Below are positions 42,432-55,900 of a stretch of 64,000 bases of DNA, piece by piece. The position numbers and the translations under genes are program-made. Under the pieces are notes generated by a model, which saw only the letters and a program-made list of their open reading frames with translations, ran no database searches and was not told where the DNA came from. Source of the stretch: Parapristionchus giblindavisi. Lineage: Eukaryota; Nematoda; Chromadorea; Rhabditida; Diplogasteridae. The stretch covers positions 372,001 to 436,000 of the forward strand of contig CALSFV010000037.1 in NCBI GenBank assembly GCA_943737045.1. The letters are read 5' to 3'. Positions within the stretch are counted from its first letter, which is position 1; every line of letters starts with the position of its first letter.

Positions 42432-44073
42432 TAACGGGATGCACCTTCCCTTTACCTTTACCCTTTTCATGATGTGACCTAACCTGTCTAAGGAACGCCG
42501 CAATATCCAATGACCTCTTCTCTTGTTCTATCATTCATTGAATAATACTCAATCAGGGCCTTAACCAAGACCCGAGTAAACTTTTTGGCAACCTAGCCTT
42601 GAACTGGGTTTTCATTGTGATCAAGTAGTTTTCAAATTATTGTATCTGAAATTCTTATATTCTCTTCTGTAAAAATATAATTTCATTTATTTGTGAAATG
42701 TATCACTTTTTTTGAATAACGGGATGCACCTTCCCTTTACCTTTACCCTTTTCATGATGTGACCTAACCTGTCTAAGGTACGCCGCAATATCCAATGACC
42801 TCTTCTCTTGTTCTATCATTCATTGAATAATACTCAATCAGGGCCTTAACCAAGACCCGAGTAAACTTTTTGGCAACCTAGCCTTGAACTGGGTTTTCAT
42901 TGTGATCAAGTAGTTTTCAAATTATTGTATCTGAAATTCTTATATTCTCTTCTGTAAAAATATAATTTCATTTATTTGTGAAATGTATCACTTTTTTGAA
43001 TAACGGGATGCACCTTCCCTTTACCTTTACCCTTTTCATGATGTGACCTAACCTGTCTAAGGAACGCCGCAATATCCAATGACCTCTTCTCTTGTTCTAT
43101 CATTCATTGAATAATACTCAATCAGGGCCTTAACCAAGACCCGAGTAAACTTTTTGGCAACCTAGCCTTGAACTGGGTTTTCATTGTGATCAAGTAGTTT
43201 TCAAATTATTGTATCTGAAATTCTTATATTCTCTTCTGTAAAAATATAATTTCATTTATTTGTGAAATGTATCACTTTTTTGAATAACGGGATGCACCTT
43301 CCCTTTACCTTTACCCTTTTCATGATGTGACCTAACCTGTCTAAGGAACGCCGCAATATCCAATGACCTCTTCTCTTGTTCTATCATTCATTGAATAATA
43401 CTCAATCAGGGCCTTAACCAAGACCCGAGTATACTTTTTGGCAACCTAGCCTTGAACTGGGTTTTCATTGTGATCAAGTAGTTTTCAAATTATTGTATCT
43501 GAAATTGTTATATTCTCTTCTGTAAAAATATAATTTCATTTATTTGTGAAATGTATCACTTTTTTGAATAACGGGATGCACCTTCCCTTTACCTTTACCC
43601 TTTTCATGAACTGACCTAACCTGTCTGAGGTACACCGCATTATCCAATGACCTCTTCTCTTGTTCTATCATTCATTGAATAATACTCAATCAGGGCCTTA
43701 ACCAAGACCCGAGTAAACTTTTTGGCAACCTAGCCTTGAACTGGGTTTTCATTGTGATCAAGTAGTTTACATGATATCGAATCTGAAATTCACACACAAA
43801 CAAACAAACAGTCAGATGTGCCTTACCATTTTATAGAATAAATTAATTTTGGGAAAAGTGATAAACGCGTGTTACTTTTGAATTCATTTTTACATCGAGA
43901 GATATCTATAACATCTAAACTAAAATTTTCGATTTAAAGTTTTTTTTAATGAAATATTTGATTTTACAAGTGATTCAAATTAAAATTGTAATAGTCTTGT
44001 ATGCATTGAAATGGGAAAGATGATGAATGCATTTATTTCTAAAACATGAAATTAATAATACAAATTGAGTGAC

Positions 44074-44972
44074 TTATTTAGGCTCGTAGACGTTGGTATC
44101 GAGCCAGTTTCCACTGGAATTAATACAATAAATAATCGATCAATAATGAAATATGGAATAACTTACGCATCTCTGTATTGACAAGCAACGAGAACTTGCT
44201 TTCCACCATCACAAAGAGCCATACCACATCCAAGTTTGGTAGACTTGGCCCAAGCCATCTGGAATAATCAATAATTGGGATATTAGATTAGTGTCATTGA
44301 TCTACCTGTGTAGCATGTCCGATTCCAGAGCTAAAGACCGCATTGGTAAGCTTGATATTTGACCATCCATAGTCTTGGAATTCCTTCTCCCATGAATCAG
44401 AAGCTTTCTTTCCCATTCCAGCGAAGGTCATCTTTATTGATTATTGATTGAATACACTATTAGATATTCCTACAGTACCTTATTGGACGACCACATTGTG
44501 TAGAGATTCTCGCCAAGATTGTTTCTTCCTTTGGAATGAGCAAAGACACAGGTTGAAGCAACCTTCTGGGCAGACTTTTCGATTTCACAATCCCAGGTCT
44601 GCAATCGATTAATAAATCAATATAATATCAAACTACAGTAATCAATGATCAAGTACCATGGCAGAAATAGGAGTCTTAGCTGCAGGCATCCTTCTTCCCT
44701 TGGCAACATAAGTTCCAGCCGAAATTGAACTGCGAAGTTTATTGTGAACATCAAGGAAACCTTTCACCTGAAATGAGATTAATTGATCGAAATGTTGAAT
44801 TATCGATTTATTGATTACTTCAGCCTCATCGATTCCTCCGGAACAACGAGAGGTGGCCCAAGTGGCTATAATTGGGATACTATGATTGTTTTGATTGAAC
44901 TTGATTTTAATTTTTTTTTAATAGAAACTTACCGACTGTCAGAGCAGAGAGAACAATGCACAGACGGAACAT
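44074..44972 (-). CDS. CAP/SCP-domain (ASP/VAP-like) secreted protein, copy B (7 exons, 191 aa)
   Basis: Minus-strand exons 44933-44972, 44819-44865, 44657-44767, 44479-44598, 44306-44431, 44167-44258, 44074-44113. Signal peptide MFRLCIVLSALTVATWA, then one CAP domain: VKGFLDVHNKLRSSISAGTY, a NNLGENLYTMW box and the CAP1 signature GHATQMAWAKSTKLGCGMAL. Ends NWLDTNVYEPK. The family (SCP/TAPS, Ancylostoma-secreted-protein-like) comprises extracellular proteins, biochemical activity mostly undefined. Single-domain length (about 190 aa) is normal. Mirror image of copy C, sharing promoter sequence; the intron lengths are all near 45-65 bp. Confidence 0.92.
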
Positions 44973-45771
44973 ACTGAAATTTAAATTTTAAATATTGAGA
45001 ATGCTAGCGATATTAATTGTGCAGAATATTGTAAGATTGGAGTGAAAGGAGAGAAAAAATGATATGTCTGAATCGAATCCTCAATTACTTTTATATTGAT
45101 GACATTTGCTTGATCAGCCGCCATTACGTTTATATGTCTTCCGTTCGTTTCAATGAAACATGGATATTTTTAGAGATGTCTGCCAATCTAAAAAAAAAAC
45201 ATGAAAATCGATAAAGAATCGCTACTTGTATACATAACCCACCTCATTTTCTCTCAATATTTTCTTCAAGGCATGTTTTGACTTCTTGAGACAATCTTGC
45301 AAATATAACATGTGCAGACGTTTGCAAAATAAGTTTTATTGAATAGGAAATATGCATGTAACATCCTGAGTAATGGGGTAACGTCTTCAGATCAAACAAG
45401 CAGGTTTACCGACTAGAACTGTTATGATATGCACAACTCGAATGATATAAAATGGGATATGATTTGGCTAATGGAATATATACGTAGGTTTAATCAATTT
45501 TTCGGGTGTTGGTTGTGTGTAATAAATAGCGGTTATTCATCTTATTATTAAATTTTTCGAGGTTGACAGACCTTAAAAAATATTCATGTTTCAATGTACC
45601 GAACGAATGTTATGTTGGTAATGGCGGCTGATCAAGCAAATGTCATCAATATAAAAGTAATTGAGGATTCGATTCAGACATATCATTTTTCTCTCCTTTC
45701 ACTCCAATCTTACAATATTCTGCACAATTAATATCGCTAGCATTCTCAATATTTAAAATTTAAATTTCAGT
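44973..45771. promoter_or_regulatory. Shared divergent promoter of CAP copies B and C
   Basis: About 210 bp on each side are inverted copies (44973-45180 and 45580-45771), with a unique 400 bp spacer. Each side has TTATATTGAT / ATCAATATAAAAG (TATA-like) at about 105-115 bp from the start codon and TGATCAGCCGCC / GGCGGCTGATCA near the inner edge. A TTTCAG directly before each ATG would allow leader trans-splicing. Confidence 0.55.
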
Positions 45772-46665
45772 ATGTTCCGTCTGTGCATTGTTCTCTCTGC
45801 TCTGACAGTCGGTAAGTTTCTATTTTAAAAAAATTAAAATCAAGTTCAATCAAAACAATCATAGTATCCCAATTATAGCCACTTGGGCCACCTCTCGTTG
45901 TTCCGGAGGAATCGATGAGGCTGAAGTAATCAATAAATCGATAATTCAACATTTCGATCAATTAATCTCATTTCAGGTGAAAGGTTTCCTTGATGTTCAC
46001 AACAAACTTCGCAGTTCAATTTCGGCTGGAACTTATGTTGCCAAGGGAAGGAGGATGCCTGCAGCTAAGAATCCTATTCCTGTCATGGTACTTGATTATT
46101 GATTACTTTGATATTATATTGATTTATTAATCGATTGCAGACCTGGGACTGTGAAATCGAAAAGTGTGCCCAGAAAGTTGCTTCATCCTGTGTCTTTGCT
46201 CATTCCAAAGGAAGAAACAATCTTGGCGAGAATCTCTACACTATGTGGTCGTCCAATAAGGTACTGTAGGAATATCTAATAGTGTATTCAATCAATAATC
46301 AATAAAGATGACATTCGCTGGAATGGGAAAGAAAGCTTCTGATTCATGGGAGAAGGAATTCCAAGACTATGGATGGTCAAATATCAAGCTTACCAATGCG
46401 GTCTTTAGTTCTGGAATCGGACATGCTACACAGGTAGATCAATGACACTAATCTAATATCCCAACTATTGATTATTTCAGATGGCTTGGGCCAAGTCTAC
46501 CAAACTTGGATGTGGTATGGCTCTTTGTGATGGTGGAAAACAAGTTCTCGTTGCTTGTCAATACAGAGATGCGTAAGTTATTCCATATTTCATTATTGAT
46601 CGATTATTGATTTAATTCATTCCAGTGGAAACTGGCTCGATACCAACGTCTACGAGCCTAAATAA
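45772..46665 (+). CDS. CAP/SCP-domain (ASP/VAP-like) secreted protein, copy C (7 exons, 191 aa)
   Basis: Exons 45772-45811, 45879-45925, 45977-46087, 46141-46260, 46308-46433, 46481-46572, 46626-46665. Head-to-head with copy B and almost identical: signal peptide MFRLCIVLSALTVATWA, HNKLRSS, NNLGENLYTMW, GHATQMAWAKSTKLGCGMAL, terminal NWLDTNVYEPK. Differences include PAAKNPIPVM for PAAKTPISAM and KCAQKVASSC for KSAQKVASTC; the extra Cys at the first of these positions is notable because disulphide pairing is conserved in the family. An AATAAA lies about 37 bp after the stop. Likely secreted; role unknown. Confidence 0.92.
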
Positions 46666-46929
46666 TCCACTCAATTTGTATTATTAATTTTATCATTTAG
46701 CAATAAATTCATTCATCATCTTTCTCATTTCAATGCACACAAGATTATTACAATTTTATTTTAAAACACTTGTAAAAAAGTAAAAAATTTTTAAATTACC
46801 TTGAACATTTAGAGGCAGAGATAGACAATTGGTTTACAATTGACCAGTTATACAAACAATCGAGAGCAAGTTGAAATTCGGAAGCAAAGGCATCACAATA
46901 GTTTACAAGTCATCATATCTGCAATGTGC
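46666..46929. other. 3' flank of CAP copy C
   Basis: The first about 100 bp match the 3' flanks of copies A and B, inverted. The remainder is unique AT-rich sequence up to the start of array 2. Confidence 0.5.
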
Positions 46930-49900
46930 ATCTTTTCTATACACCGCATTATCCAATAACCTCTTCTCTCATTCTCTCATTCATTGAATAATACTCAATC
47001 AGGGCCTCAATTGTAACCAAGACCCGCGTAAACTTTTTTGCAACCCAGTCTTGAACTGGGTTTTCATTGTGACCTAGTAATTTACACAAGTTCTAGTAAT
47101 TGAAATTTGCATATTCGTTTGTAGTGTGACAAGAATAAGATGTGATTTGCTTTTCAATTTTGTTTTTTTTGTTTTATTTTCTTTAATCATTAAAAGAGCT
47201 TATTATCACAGAAACTCCAAATTAAGACATTAAGAATGGATTAAGATTCATACGCAGAGGAAATAAATGAAACTTGCCGCAGCAGCTTTAAGCATGAACA
47301 AAACGAGTTCGGGATGTACTGTACATGTGCCTTTACATGAAGTGACCTAACCTGTCTGAGGTACGCCGCATTATGAAATGACCTCTTCTCTTGTTCTCTC
47401 ATTCATTGAATAATACTCAATCAGGGCCTTAACCAAGACCCGAGTAAACTTTTTGGCAACCCAGTCTTGAACTGGGTTTTCCTTTGTGACCTAGTAACTT
47501 AAGTTCTAGTAATTGAAACAAGTTCTAGTGATTGAAATTTGCATATTCGTTTGTAGTGTGACAAGAATAAGATGTGATTTGCTTTTCAATTTGTTTTTTT
47601 TTCTTCACTAATCAAAATCCTGTTTTATTTTCTTTAATCAAAATTTGTTTTATTTTCTTTAATCATTAAAAGAGCTTATTATCATAGAAAATTAAGACAT
47701 TGAGAATGGATTAAGATTCATACGCAGAGGAAATAAATGAAACTTGCCGCAGCAGCTTTAAGCATGAACAAAACGAGTTCGGGATGTACTGTACATGTGC
47801 CTTTACATGAAGTGACCTAACCTGTCTGAGGTACGCCGCATTATGAAATGACCTCTTCTCTTGTTCTCTCATTTATTGAATAATACTCAATCAGGGCCTT
47901 AACCAAGACCCGAGTAAACTTTTTGGCAACCCAGTCTTGAACTGGGTTTTCCTTTGTGACCTAGTAACTTAAGTTCTAGTAATTGAAACAAGTTCTAGTA
48001 ATTGAAATTTGCATATTCGTTTGTAGTGTGACAAGAATAAGATGTGATTTGCTTTTCAATTTGTTTTTTTTTGTTTTATTTTCTTTAATCATTAAAAGAG
48101 CTTATTATCACAGAAAATTAAGACATTGAGAATGGATTAAGATTCATACGCAGAGGAAATAAATGAAACTTGCCGCAGCAGCTTTAAGCATGAACAAAAC
48201 GAGTTCGGGATGTACTGTACATGTGCCTTTACATGAAGTGACCTAACCTGTCTGAGGTACGCCGCATTATGAAATGACCTCTTCTCTTGTTCTCTCATTT
48301 ATTGAATAATACTCAATCAGGGCCTTAACCAAGACCCGAGTAAACTTTTTGGCAACCCAGTCTTGAACTGGGTTTCCCTTTGTGACCTAGTAACTTAAGT
48401 TCTAGTAATTGAAACAAGTTCTAGTAATTGAAATTTGCATATTCGTTTGTAGTGTGACAAGAATAGGATGTGATTTGCTTTTCAATTTGTTTTTTTTTCA
48501 CTAATCAAAATCCTGTTTTATTTTCTTTAATCAAAATTTGTTTTATTTTCTTTAATCATTAAAAGAGCTTATTATCATAGAAAATTAAGACATTGAGAAT
48601 GGATTAAGATTCATACGCAGAGGAAATAAATGAAACTTGCCGCAGCAGCTTTAACCATGAACAAAACGAGTTCGGGATGTACTGTACATGTGCCTTTACA
48701 TGAAGTGACCTAACCTGTCTGAGGTACGCCGCATTATGAAATGACCTCTTCTCTTGTTCTCTCATTTATTGAATAATACTCAATCAGGGCCTTAACCAAG
48801 ACCCGAGTAAACTTTTTGGCAACCCAGTCTTGAACTGGGTTTTCCTTTGTGACCTAGTAACTTAAGTTCTAGTAATTGAAACAAGTTCTAGTAATTGAAA
48901 TTTGCATATTCGTTTGTAGTGTGACAAGAATAAGATGTGATTTGCTTTTCAATTTGTTTTTTTTGTTTTATTTTCTTTAATCATTAAAAGAGCTTATTAT
49001 CACAGAAAATTAAGACATTGAGAATGGATTAAGATTCATACGCAGAGGAAATAAATGAAACTTGCCGCAGCAGCTTTAAGCATGAACAAAACGAGTTCGG
49101 GATGTACTGTACATGTGCCTTTACATGAAGTGACCTAACCTGTCTGAGGTACGCCGCATTATGAAATGACCTCTTCTCTTGTTCTCTCATTTATTGAATA
49201 ATACTCAATCAGGGCCTTAACCAAGACCCGAGTAAACTTTTTGGCAACCCAGTCTTGAACTGGGTTTTCCTTTGTGACCTAGTAACTTAAGTTCTAGTAA
49301 TTGAAACAAGTTCTAGTAATTGAAATTTGCATATTCGTTTGTAGTGTGACAAGAATAAGATGTGATTTGCTTTTCAATTTGTTTTTTTTGTTTTATTTTC
49401 TTTAATCATTAAAAGAGCTTATTATCACAGAAAATTAAGACATTGAGAATGGATTAAGATTCATACGCAGAGGAAATAAATGAAACTTGCCGCAGCAGCT
49501 TTAAGCATGAACAAAACGAGTTCGGGATGTACTGTACATGTGCCTTTACATGAAGTGACCTAACCTGTCTGAGGTACGCCGCATTATGAAATGACCTCTT
49601 CTCTTGTTCTCTCATTTATTGAATAATACTCAATCAGGGCCTTAACCAAGACCCGAGTAAACTTTTTGGCAACCCAGTCTTGAACTGGGTTTCCCTTTGT
49701 GACCTAGTAACTTAAGTTCTAGTAATTGAAACAAGTTCTAGTAATTGAAATTTGCATATTCGTTTGTAGTGTGACAAGAATAGGATGTGATTTGCTTTTC
49801 AATTTGTTTTTTTTTCACTAATCAAAATCCTGTTTTATTTTCTTTAATCAAAATTTGTTTTATTTTCTTTAATCATTAAAAGAGCTTATTATCATAGAAA

Positions 49901-52900
49901 ATTAAGACATTGAGAATGGATTAAGATTCATACGCAGAGGAAATAAATGAAACTTGCCCCAGCAGCTTTAAGCATGAACAAAACGAGTTCGGGATGTACT
50001 GTACATGTGCCTTTACATGAAGTGACCTAACCTGTCTGAGGTACGCCGCATTATGAAATGACCTCTTCTCTTGTTCTCTCATTTATTGAATAATACTCAA
50101 TCAGGGCATTAACCAAGACCCGAGTAAACTTTTTGGCAACCCAGTCTTGAACTGGGTTTTCCTTTGTGACCTAGTAACTTAAGTTCTATTAATTGAAACA
50201 AGTTCTAGTAATTGAAATTTGCATATTCGTTTGTAGTGTGACAAGAATAGGATGTGATTTGCTTTTCAATTTGTTTTTTTTCTTCACTAATCAAAATCCT
50301 GTTTTATTTTCTTTAATCAAAATTTGTTTTATTTTCTTTAATCATTAAAAGAGCTTATTATCACAGAAACTCCAAATTAAGACATTGAGAATGGATTAAG
50401 ATTCATACGCAGAGGAAATAAATGAAACTTGCCGCAGCAGCTTTAAGCATGAACAAAACGAGTTCGGGATGTACTGTACATGTGCCTTTACATGAAGTGA
50501 CCTAACCTGTCTGAGGTACGCCGCATTATGAAATGACCTCTTCTCTTGTTCTCTCATTCATTGAATAATACTCAATCAGGGCCTTAACCAAGACCCGAGT
50601 AAACTTTTTGGCAACCCAGTCTTGAACTGGGTATTCCTTTGTGACCTAGTAACTTACACTAGTTCTAGTAACTGAAATTTGCATATTCGTTTGTATTGTG
50701 ACAAGAATAAAATGTGATTTGCTTTTCAATTTGTTTTTATTTGTTTTATTTTCTTTAATCATTAAAAGAGCTTATTATCACGGAAAATTAAGACATTGGG
50801 AATGGATTAAGATTCATACGCAGAGGAAATAAATGAAACTTGCCGCAGCAGCTTTAAGCATGAACAAAACGAGTTCGGGATGTACTGTACATGTGCCTTT
50901 ACATGAAGTGACCTAACCTGTCTGAGGTACGCCGCATTATGAAATGACCTCTTCTCTTGTTCTCTCATTCATTGAATAATACTCAATCAGGGCCTTAACC
51001 AAGACCCGAGTAAACTTTTTGGCAACCCAGTCTTGAACTGGGTATTCCTTTGTGACCTAGTAACTTACACTAGTTCTAGTAACTGAAATTTGCATATTCG
51101 TTTGTATTGTGACAAGAATAAAATGTGATTTGCTTTTCAATTTGTTTTTATTTGTTTTATTTTCTTTAATCATTAAAAGAGCTTATTATCACGGAAAATT
51201 AAGACATTGGGAATGGATTAAGATTCATACGCAGAGGAAATAAATGAAACTTGCCGCAGCAGCTTTAAGCATGAACAAAACGAGTTCGGGATGTACTGTA
51301 CATGTGCCTTTACATGAAGTGACCTAACCTGTCTGAGGTACGCCGCATTATGAAATGACCTCTTCTCTTGTTCTCTCATTCATTGAATAATACTCAATCA
51401 GGGCCTTAACCAAGACCCGAGTAAACTTTTTGGCAACCCAGTCTTGAACTGGGTATTCCTTTGTGACCTAGTAACTTACACTAGTTCTAGTAACTGAAAT
51501 TTGCATATTCGTTTGTATTGTGACAAGAATAAAATGTGATTTGCTTTTCAATTTGTTTTTATTTGTTTTATTTTCTTTAATCATTAAAAGAGCTTATTAT
51601 CACGGAAAATTAAGACATTGGGAATGGATTAAGATTCATACGCAGAGGAAATAAATGAAACTTGCCGCAGCAGCTTTAAGCATGAACAAAACGAGTTCGG
51701 GATGTACTGTACATGTGCCTTTACATGAAGTGACCTAACCTGTCTGAGGTACGCCGCATTATGAAATGACCTCTTCTCTTGTTCTCTCATTCATCGAATA
51801 ATACTCAATCAGGGCCTTAACCAAGACCCGAGTAAACTTTTTGGCAACCCAGTCTTGAACTGGGTATTCCTTTGTGACCTAGTAACTTAAGTTCTAGTAA
51901 TTGAAACAAGTTCTAGTAATTGAAATTTGCATATTCATTTGTAGTGTGACAAAAATAAGATGTGATTTGCTTTTCAATTTGTTTTTTTCGCAAATCAAAA
52001 TCCTATTTTATTTTCTTTAATCAAAATTTGTTTTATTTTCTTTAATCATTAAAAGATCTTATTATCACAGAAACTCCAAATTAAGACATTGGGAATGGAT
52101 TAAGATTCATACGCAGAGGAAATAAATGAAACTTGCCGCAGCAGCTTTAAGCATGAACAAAACGAGTTCGGGATGTACTGTACATGTGCCTTTACATGAA
52201 GTGACCTAACCTGTCTGAGGTACGCCGCATTATGAAATGACCTCTTCTCTTGTTCTCTCATTCATTGAATAATACTCAATCAGGGCCTTAACCAAGACCC
52301 GAGTAAACTTTTTGGCAACCCAGTCTTGAACTGGGTATTCCTTTGTGACCTAGTAACTTACACTAGTTCTAGTAACTGAAATTTGCATATTCGTTTGTAT
52401 TGTGACAAGAATAAAATGTGATTTGCTTTTCAATTTGTTTTTATTTGTTTTATTTTCTTTAATCATTAAAAGAGCTTATTATCACGGAAAATTAAGACAT
52501 TGGGAATGGATTAAGATTCATACGCAGAGGAAATAAATGAAACTTGCCGCAGCAGCTTTAAGCATGAACAAAACGAGTTCGGGATGTACTGTACATGTGC
52601 CTTTACATGAAGTGACCTAACCTGTCTGAGGTACGCCGCATTATGAAATGACCTCTTCTCTTGTTCTCTCATTCATTGAATAATACTCAATCAGGGCCTT
52701 AACCAAGACCCGAGTAAACTTTTTGGCAACCCAGTCTTGAACTGGGTATTCCTTTGTGACCTAGTAACTTACACTAGTTCTAGTAACTGAAATTTGCATA
52801 TTCGTTTGTATTGTGACAAGAATAAAATGTGATTTGCTTTTCAATTTGTTTTTATTTGTTTTATTTTCTTTAATCATTAAAAGAGCTTATTATCACGGAA

Positions 52901-55900
52901 AATTAAGACATTGGGAATGGATTAAGATTCATACGCAGAGGAAATAAATGAAACTTGCCGCAGCAGCTTTAAGCATGAACAAAACGAGTTCGGGATGTAC
53001 TGTACATGTGCCTTTACATGAAGTGACCTAACCTGTCTGAGGTACGCCGCATTATGAAATGACCTCTTCTCTTGTTCTCTCATTCATTGAATAATACTCA
53101 ATCAGGGCCTTAACCAAGACCCGAGTAAACTTTTTGGCAACCCAGTCTTGAACTGGGTATTCCTTTGTGACCTAGTAACTTAAGTTCTAGTAATTGAAAC
53201 AAGTTCTAGTAATTGAAATTTGCATATTCATTTGTAGTGTGACAAAAATAAGATGTGATTTGCTTTTCAATTTGTTTTTTTTCGCAAATCAAAATCCTAT
53301 TTTATTTTCTTTAATCAAAATTTGTTTTATTTTCTTTAATCATTAAAAGAGCTTATTATCACAGAAACTCCAAATTAAGACATTGAGAATGGATTAAGAT
53401 TCATACGCAGAGGAAATAAATGAAACTTGCCGCAGCAGCTTTAAGCATGAACAAAACGAGTTCGGGATGTACTGTACATGTGCCTTTACATGAAGTGACC
53501 TAACCTGTCTGAGGTACGCCGCATTATGAAATGACCTCTTCTCTTGTTCTCTCATTCATTGAATAATACTCAATCAGGGCCTTAACCAAGACCCGAGTAA
53601 ACTTTTTGGAAACCCAGTCTTGAACTGGGTATTCCTTTGTGACCTAGTAACTTAAGTTCTAGTAATTGAAACAAGTTCTAGTAATTGAAATTTGCATATT
53701 CATTTGTAGTGTGACAAAAATAAGATGTGATTTGCTTCTCAATTTGTTTTTTTCGCAAATCAAAATCCTATTTTATTTTCTTTAATCAAAATTTGTTTTA
53801 TTTTCTTTAATCATTAAGAGACCGGCTCGGTAAGGCTCGAGCATTATGACCCCCAGCCGGACATTCGCCAAGACTTTCGATCTGGGCCTCAATACTTTCA
53901 TCATAGACACATGCCGGGGGGAGACCGATGAAAGTTATGGTGAAAATGCCCTTGGGCTCAAACCCGGCTCACATATGTTTCATAAAATAAAAAATTTAAA
54001 AATTCATAACTTTCAATCGTGATAGCTAGGACTTTTATTTCTTTTTATCGGTGAATAACATGTCATGCACTCTTATAAGCACTCCTGAACAATAATATCA
54101 TATCGTTCTGAATATGTTTTTTCGTGTCTGATTTTCAGATTTTTCTTCTACTATCCTCGTTGAAGAGATACTGCAAGAAATGCCATAGTGTATATTGTAG
54201 CCCTGACGATTATGCACATGGTGGTCGCATTCCCTTGGCCAGCCATTTTGTCATAAGCCTCGAAAATTGCAACTGAATGTGAGATATGTGTAAATTGAAA
54301 AAATAGAAAATTAAATTTCTTGAAATTCGCAAGAGTAAGAGGTAGCTGTATTATGTCATTTTACTCGTAGTGATGCTCGTAAATAGGAAAAATATACAAA
54401 TAGACTCGGACAACACTTTTAAAAAATTTAGAAAAATAATTATTTTATTTTTATTTTTTCAACTCCCACATTCAGTCGACCGTCAAGGCAAGTTGATTCA
54501 TAGGGCGGATGGTGGCTGATGCATGTCCGTTTGCGAAAACAACTGCCTCGTGAAGAATCGTCGTTTCGCAGATCTAGAATTTATTTATTAAACTATCAAA
54601 CTTGAAAATTTATATGTTTCTTTGATATAAATCGGTTGGAAGGTGGCGTTCGACAACCAAAGCTGTACCATTGTTATCAATAGGAGTGTACTGTACTGCA
54701 CTACCGTAACCGTCAGGAATCACGAACTAATTTTTTTCAGTCGACCCATTATTTTCAACCATGACCCTGGGTTCATGGTTGAGAATGGCTGAGGTCGAAA
54801 AATTCATGATGATCCCAGACAAAATACTATGTGGCATTATATGAACAGTGGGCCAACTTTTCTTTTTATGGATACCATAACTCGAATTACCGTAATAGTA
54901 ATGCACGTACCTGAATTTTCCGAGAATCACACCACATTATTATAGGATACGGTAGCTAGATTACGGTAATTCGAGCCCTGATATCCATAAATATAAAAGT
55001 TAGTCCACTGTTGATATAATGCCAAATAGTATTTGGTCTGGGATCATCATGAATTTTTCGACGTCCGCCATTCTCAACCATGAACCCCGGGTCATGGTTG
55101 AAAATCATGAGTCGACTGAAAAAAAATCAGTTCGCGATTCCTGACGTTGACGGTGGTCCAATAGCGTTTACTCCTACTGATTAAAATGGTACAGCTTTGG
55201 ATGCAATACGCTACCTTCCAACCGATTTATATCAAAGAAACATATAAATTTTCAAGTTTGATAGTTTAATAAATAAATTCTAGATCTGCGAAACGACGAT
55301 TCTTCACGAGGCAGTTGTTTTCGCAAACGGACATGCATCAGCCACCATCCGCCCTATGAATCAACTTGCCTTGACGGTCGACTGAATGTGGGAGTTGAAA
55401 AAATAAAAATAAAATAATTATTTTTCTAAATTTTTTAAAAATGTAGTCCGAGTCAATTTGTATATTATTCCTATTTACGCGCATCACTACGAGTAAAATG
55501 ACATAATACAGCTACCTCTCACTCTTGCGAATTTCAAGAAATTTAATTTTCGATTTGTGGAATTTACACATATCTCACATTCAGTTGCAATTTTCGAGGC
55601 TTATGACAAAATGGCTGACCAAGGGAATGCGACCACCATGTGCATAATCGTCAGGGCTACAATATACACTATGGCATTTCTTGCAGTATCTCTTCAACGA
55701 GGATAGAAGAAGAAAAATCTGAAAATCAGACACGAAAAAACATATTCAGAACGATATGATATTATTGTTCAGGAGTGTTTATAACAGTGCATGACATGTT
55801 ATTCACCAATAAAAAGAAATAAAAGTCCTAGCTATCACGATTAAAAAGTTATGAATTTTTCAATTTTTTAATTTATGAAACATATGTGAGCCGGGTTTGA

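Larger units (their letters stand above)
39854..43760 (+). repeat. Satellite array 1 (about 286 bp units, five carrying a MITE)
   Basis: Ten or so units of the core (GTGACCTAACCTGTCTGAGG ... AACCCAGTC..GAACTGGGTT). The first half alternates two variants, each with a 216 bp MITE inserted, giving a higher-order period of about 1,003 bp; the second half has MITE-free units of about 285 bp. Confidence 0.9.

Noticed and set aside
47300..47500. SL2-like word (AACCCAGTT..AAG) on the minus strand of satellite units
   Set aside because: Only about 9-14 nt resemble the nematode SL2 leader, there is no donor site or Sm site in the right place on that strand, and the word is one arm of the unit's own hairpin.
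54727..54930. 67-codon frame in the palindrome centre
   Set aside because: Not conserved in the opposite arm and without homology; incidental.
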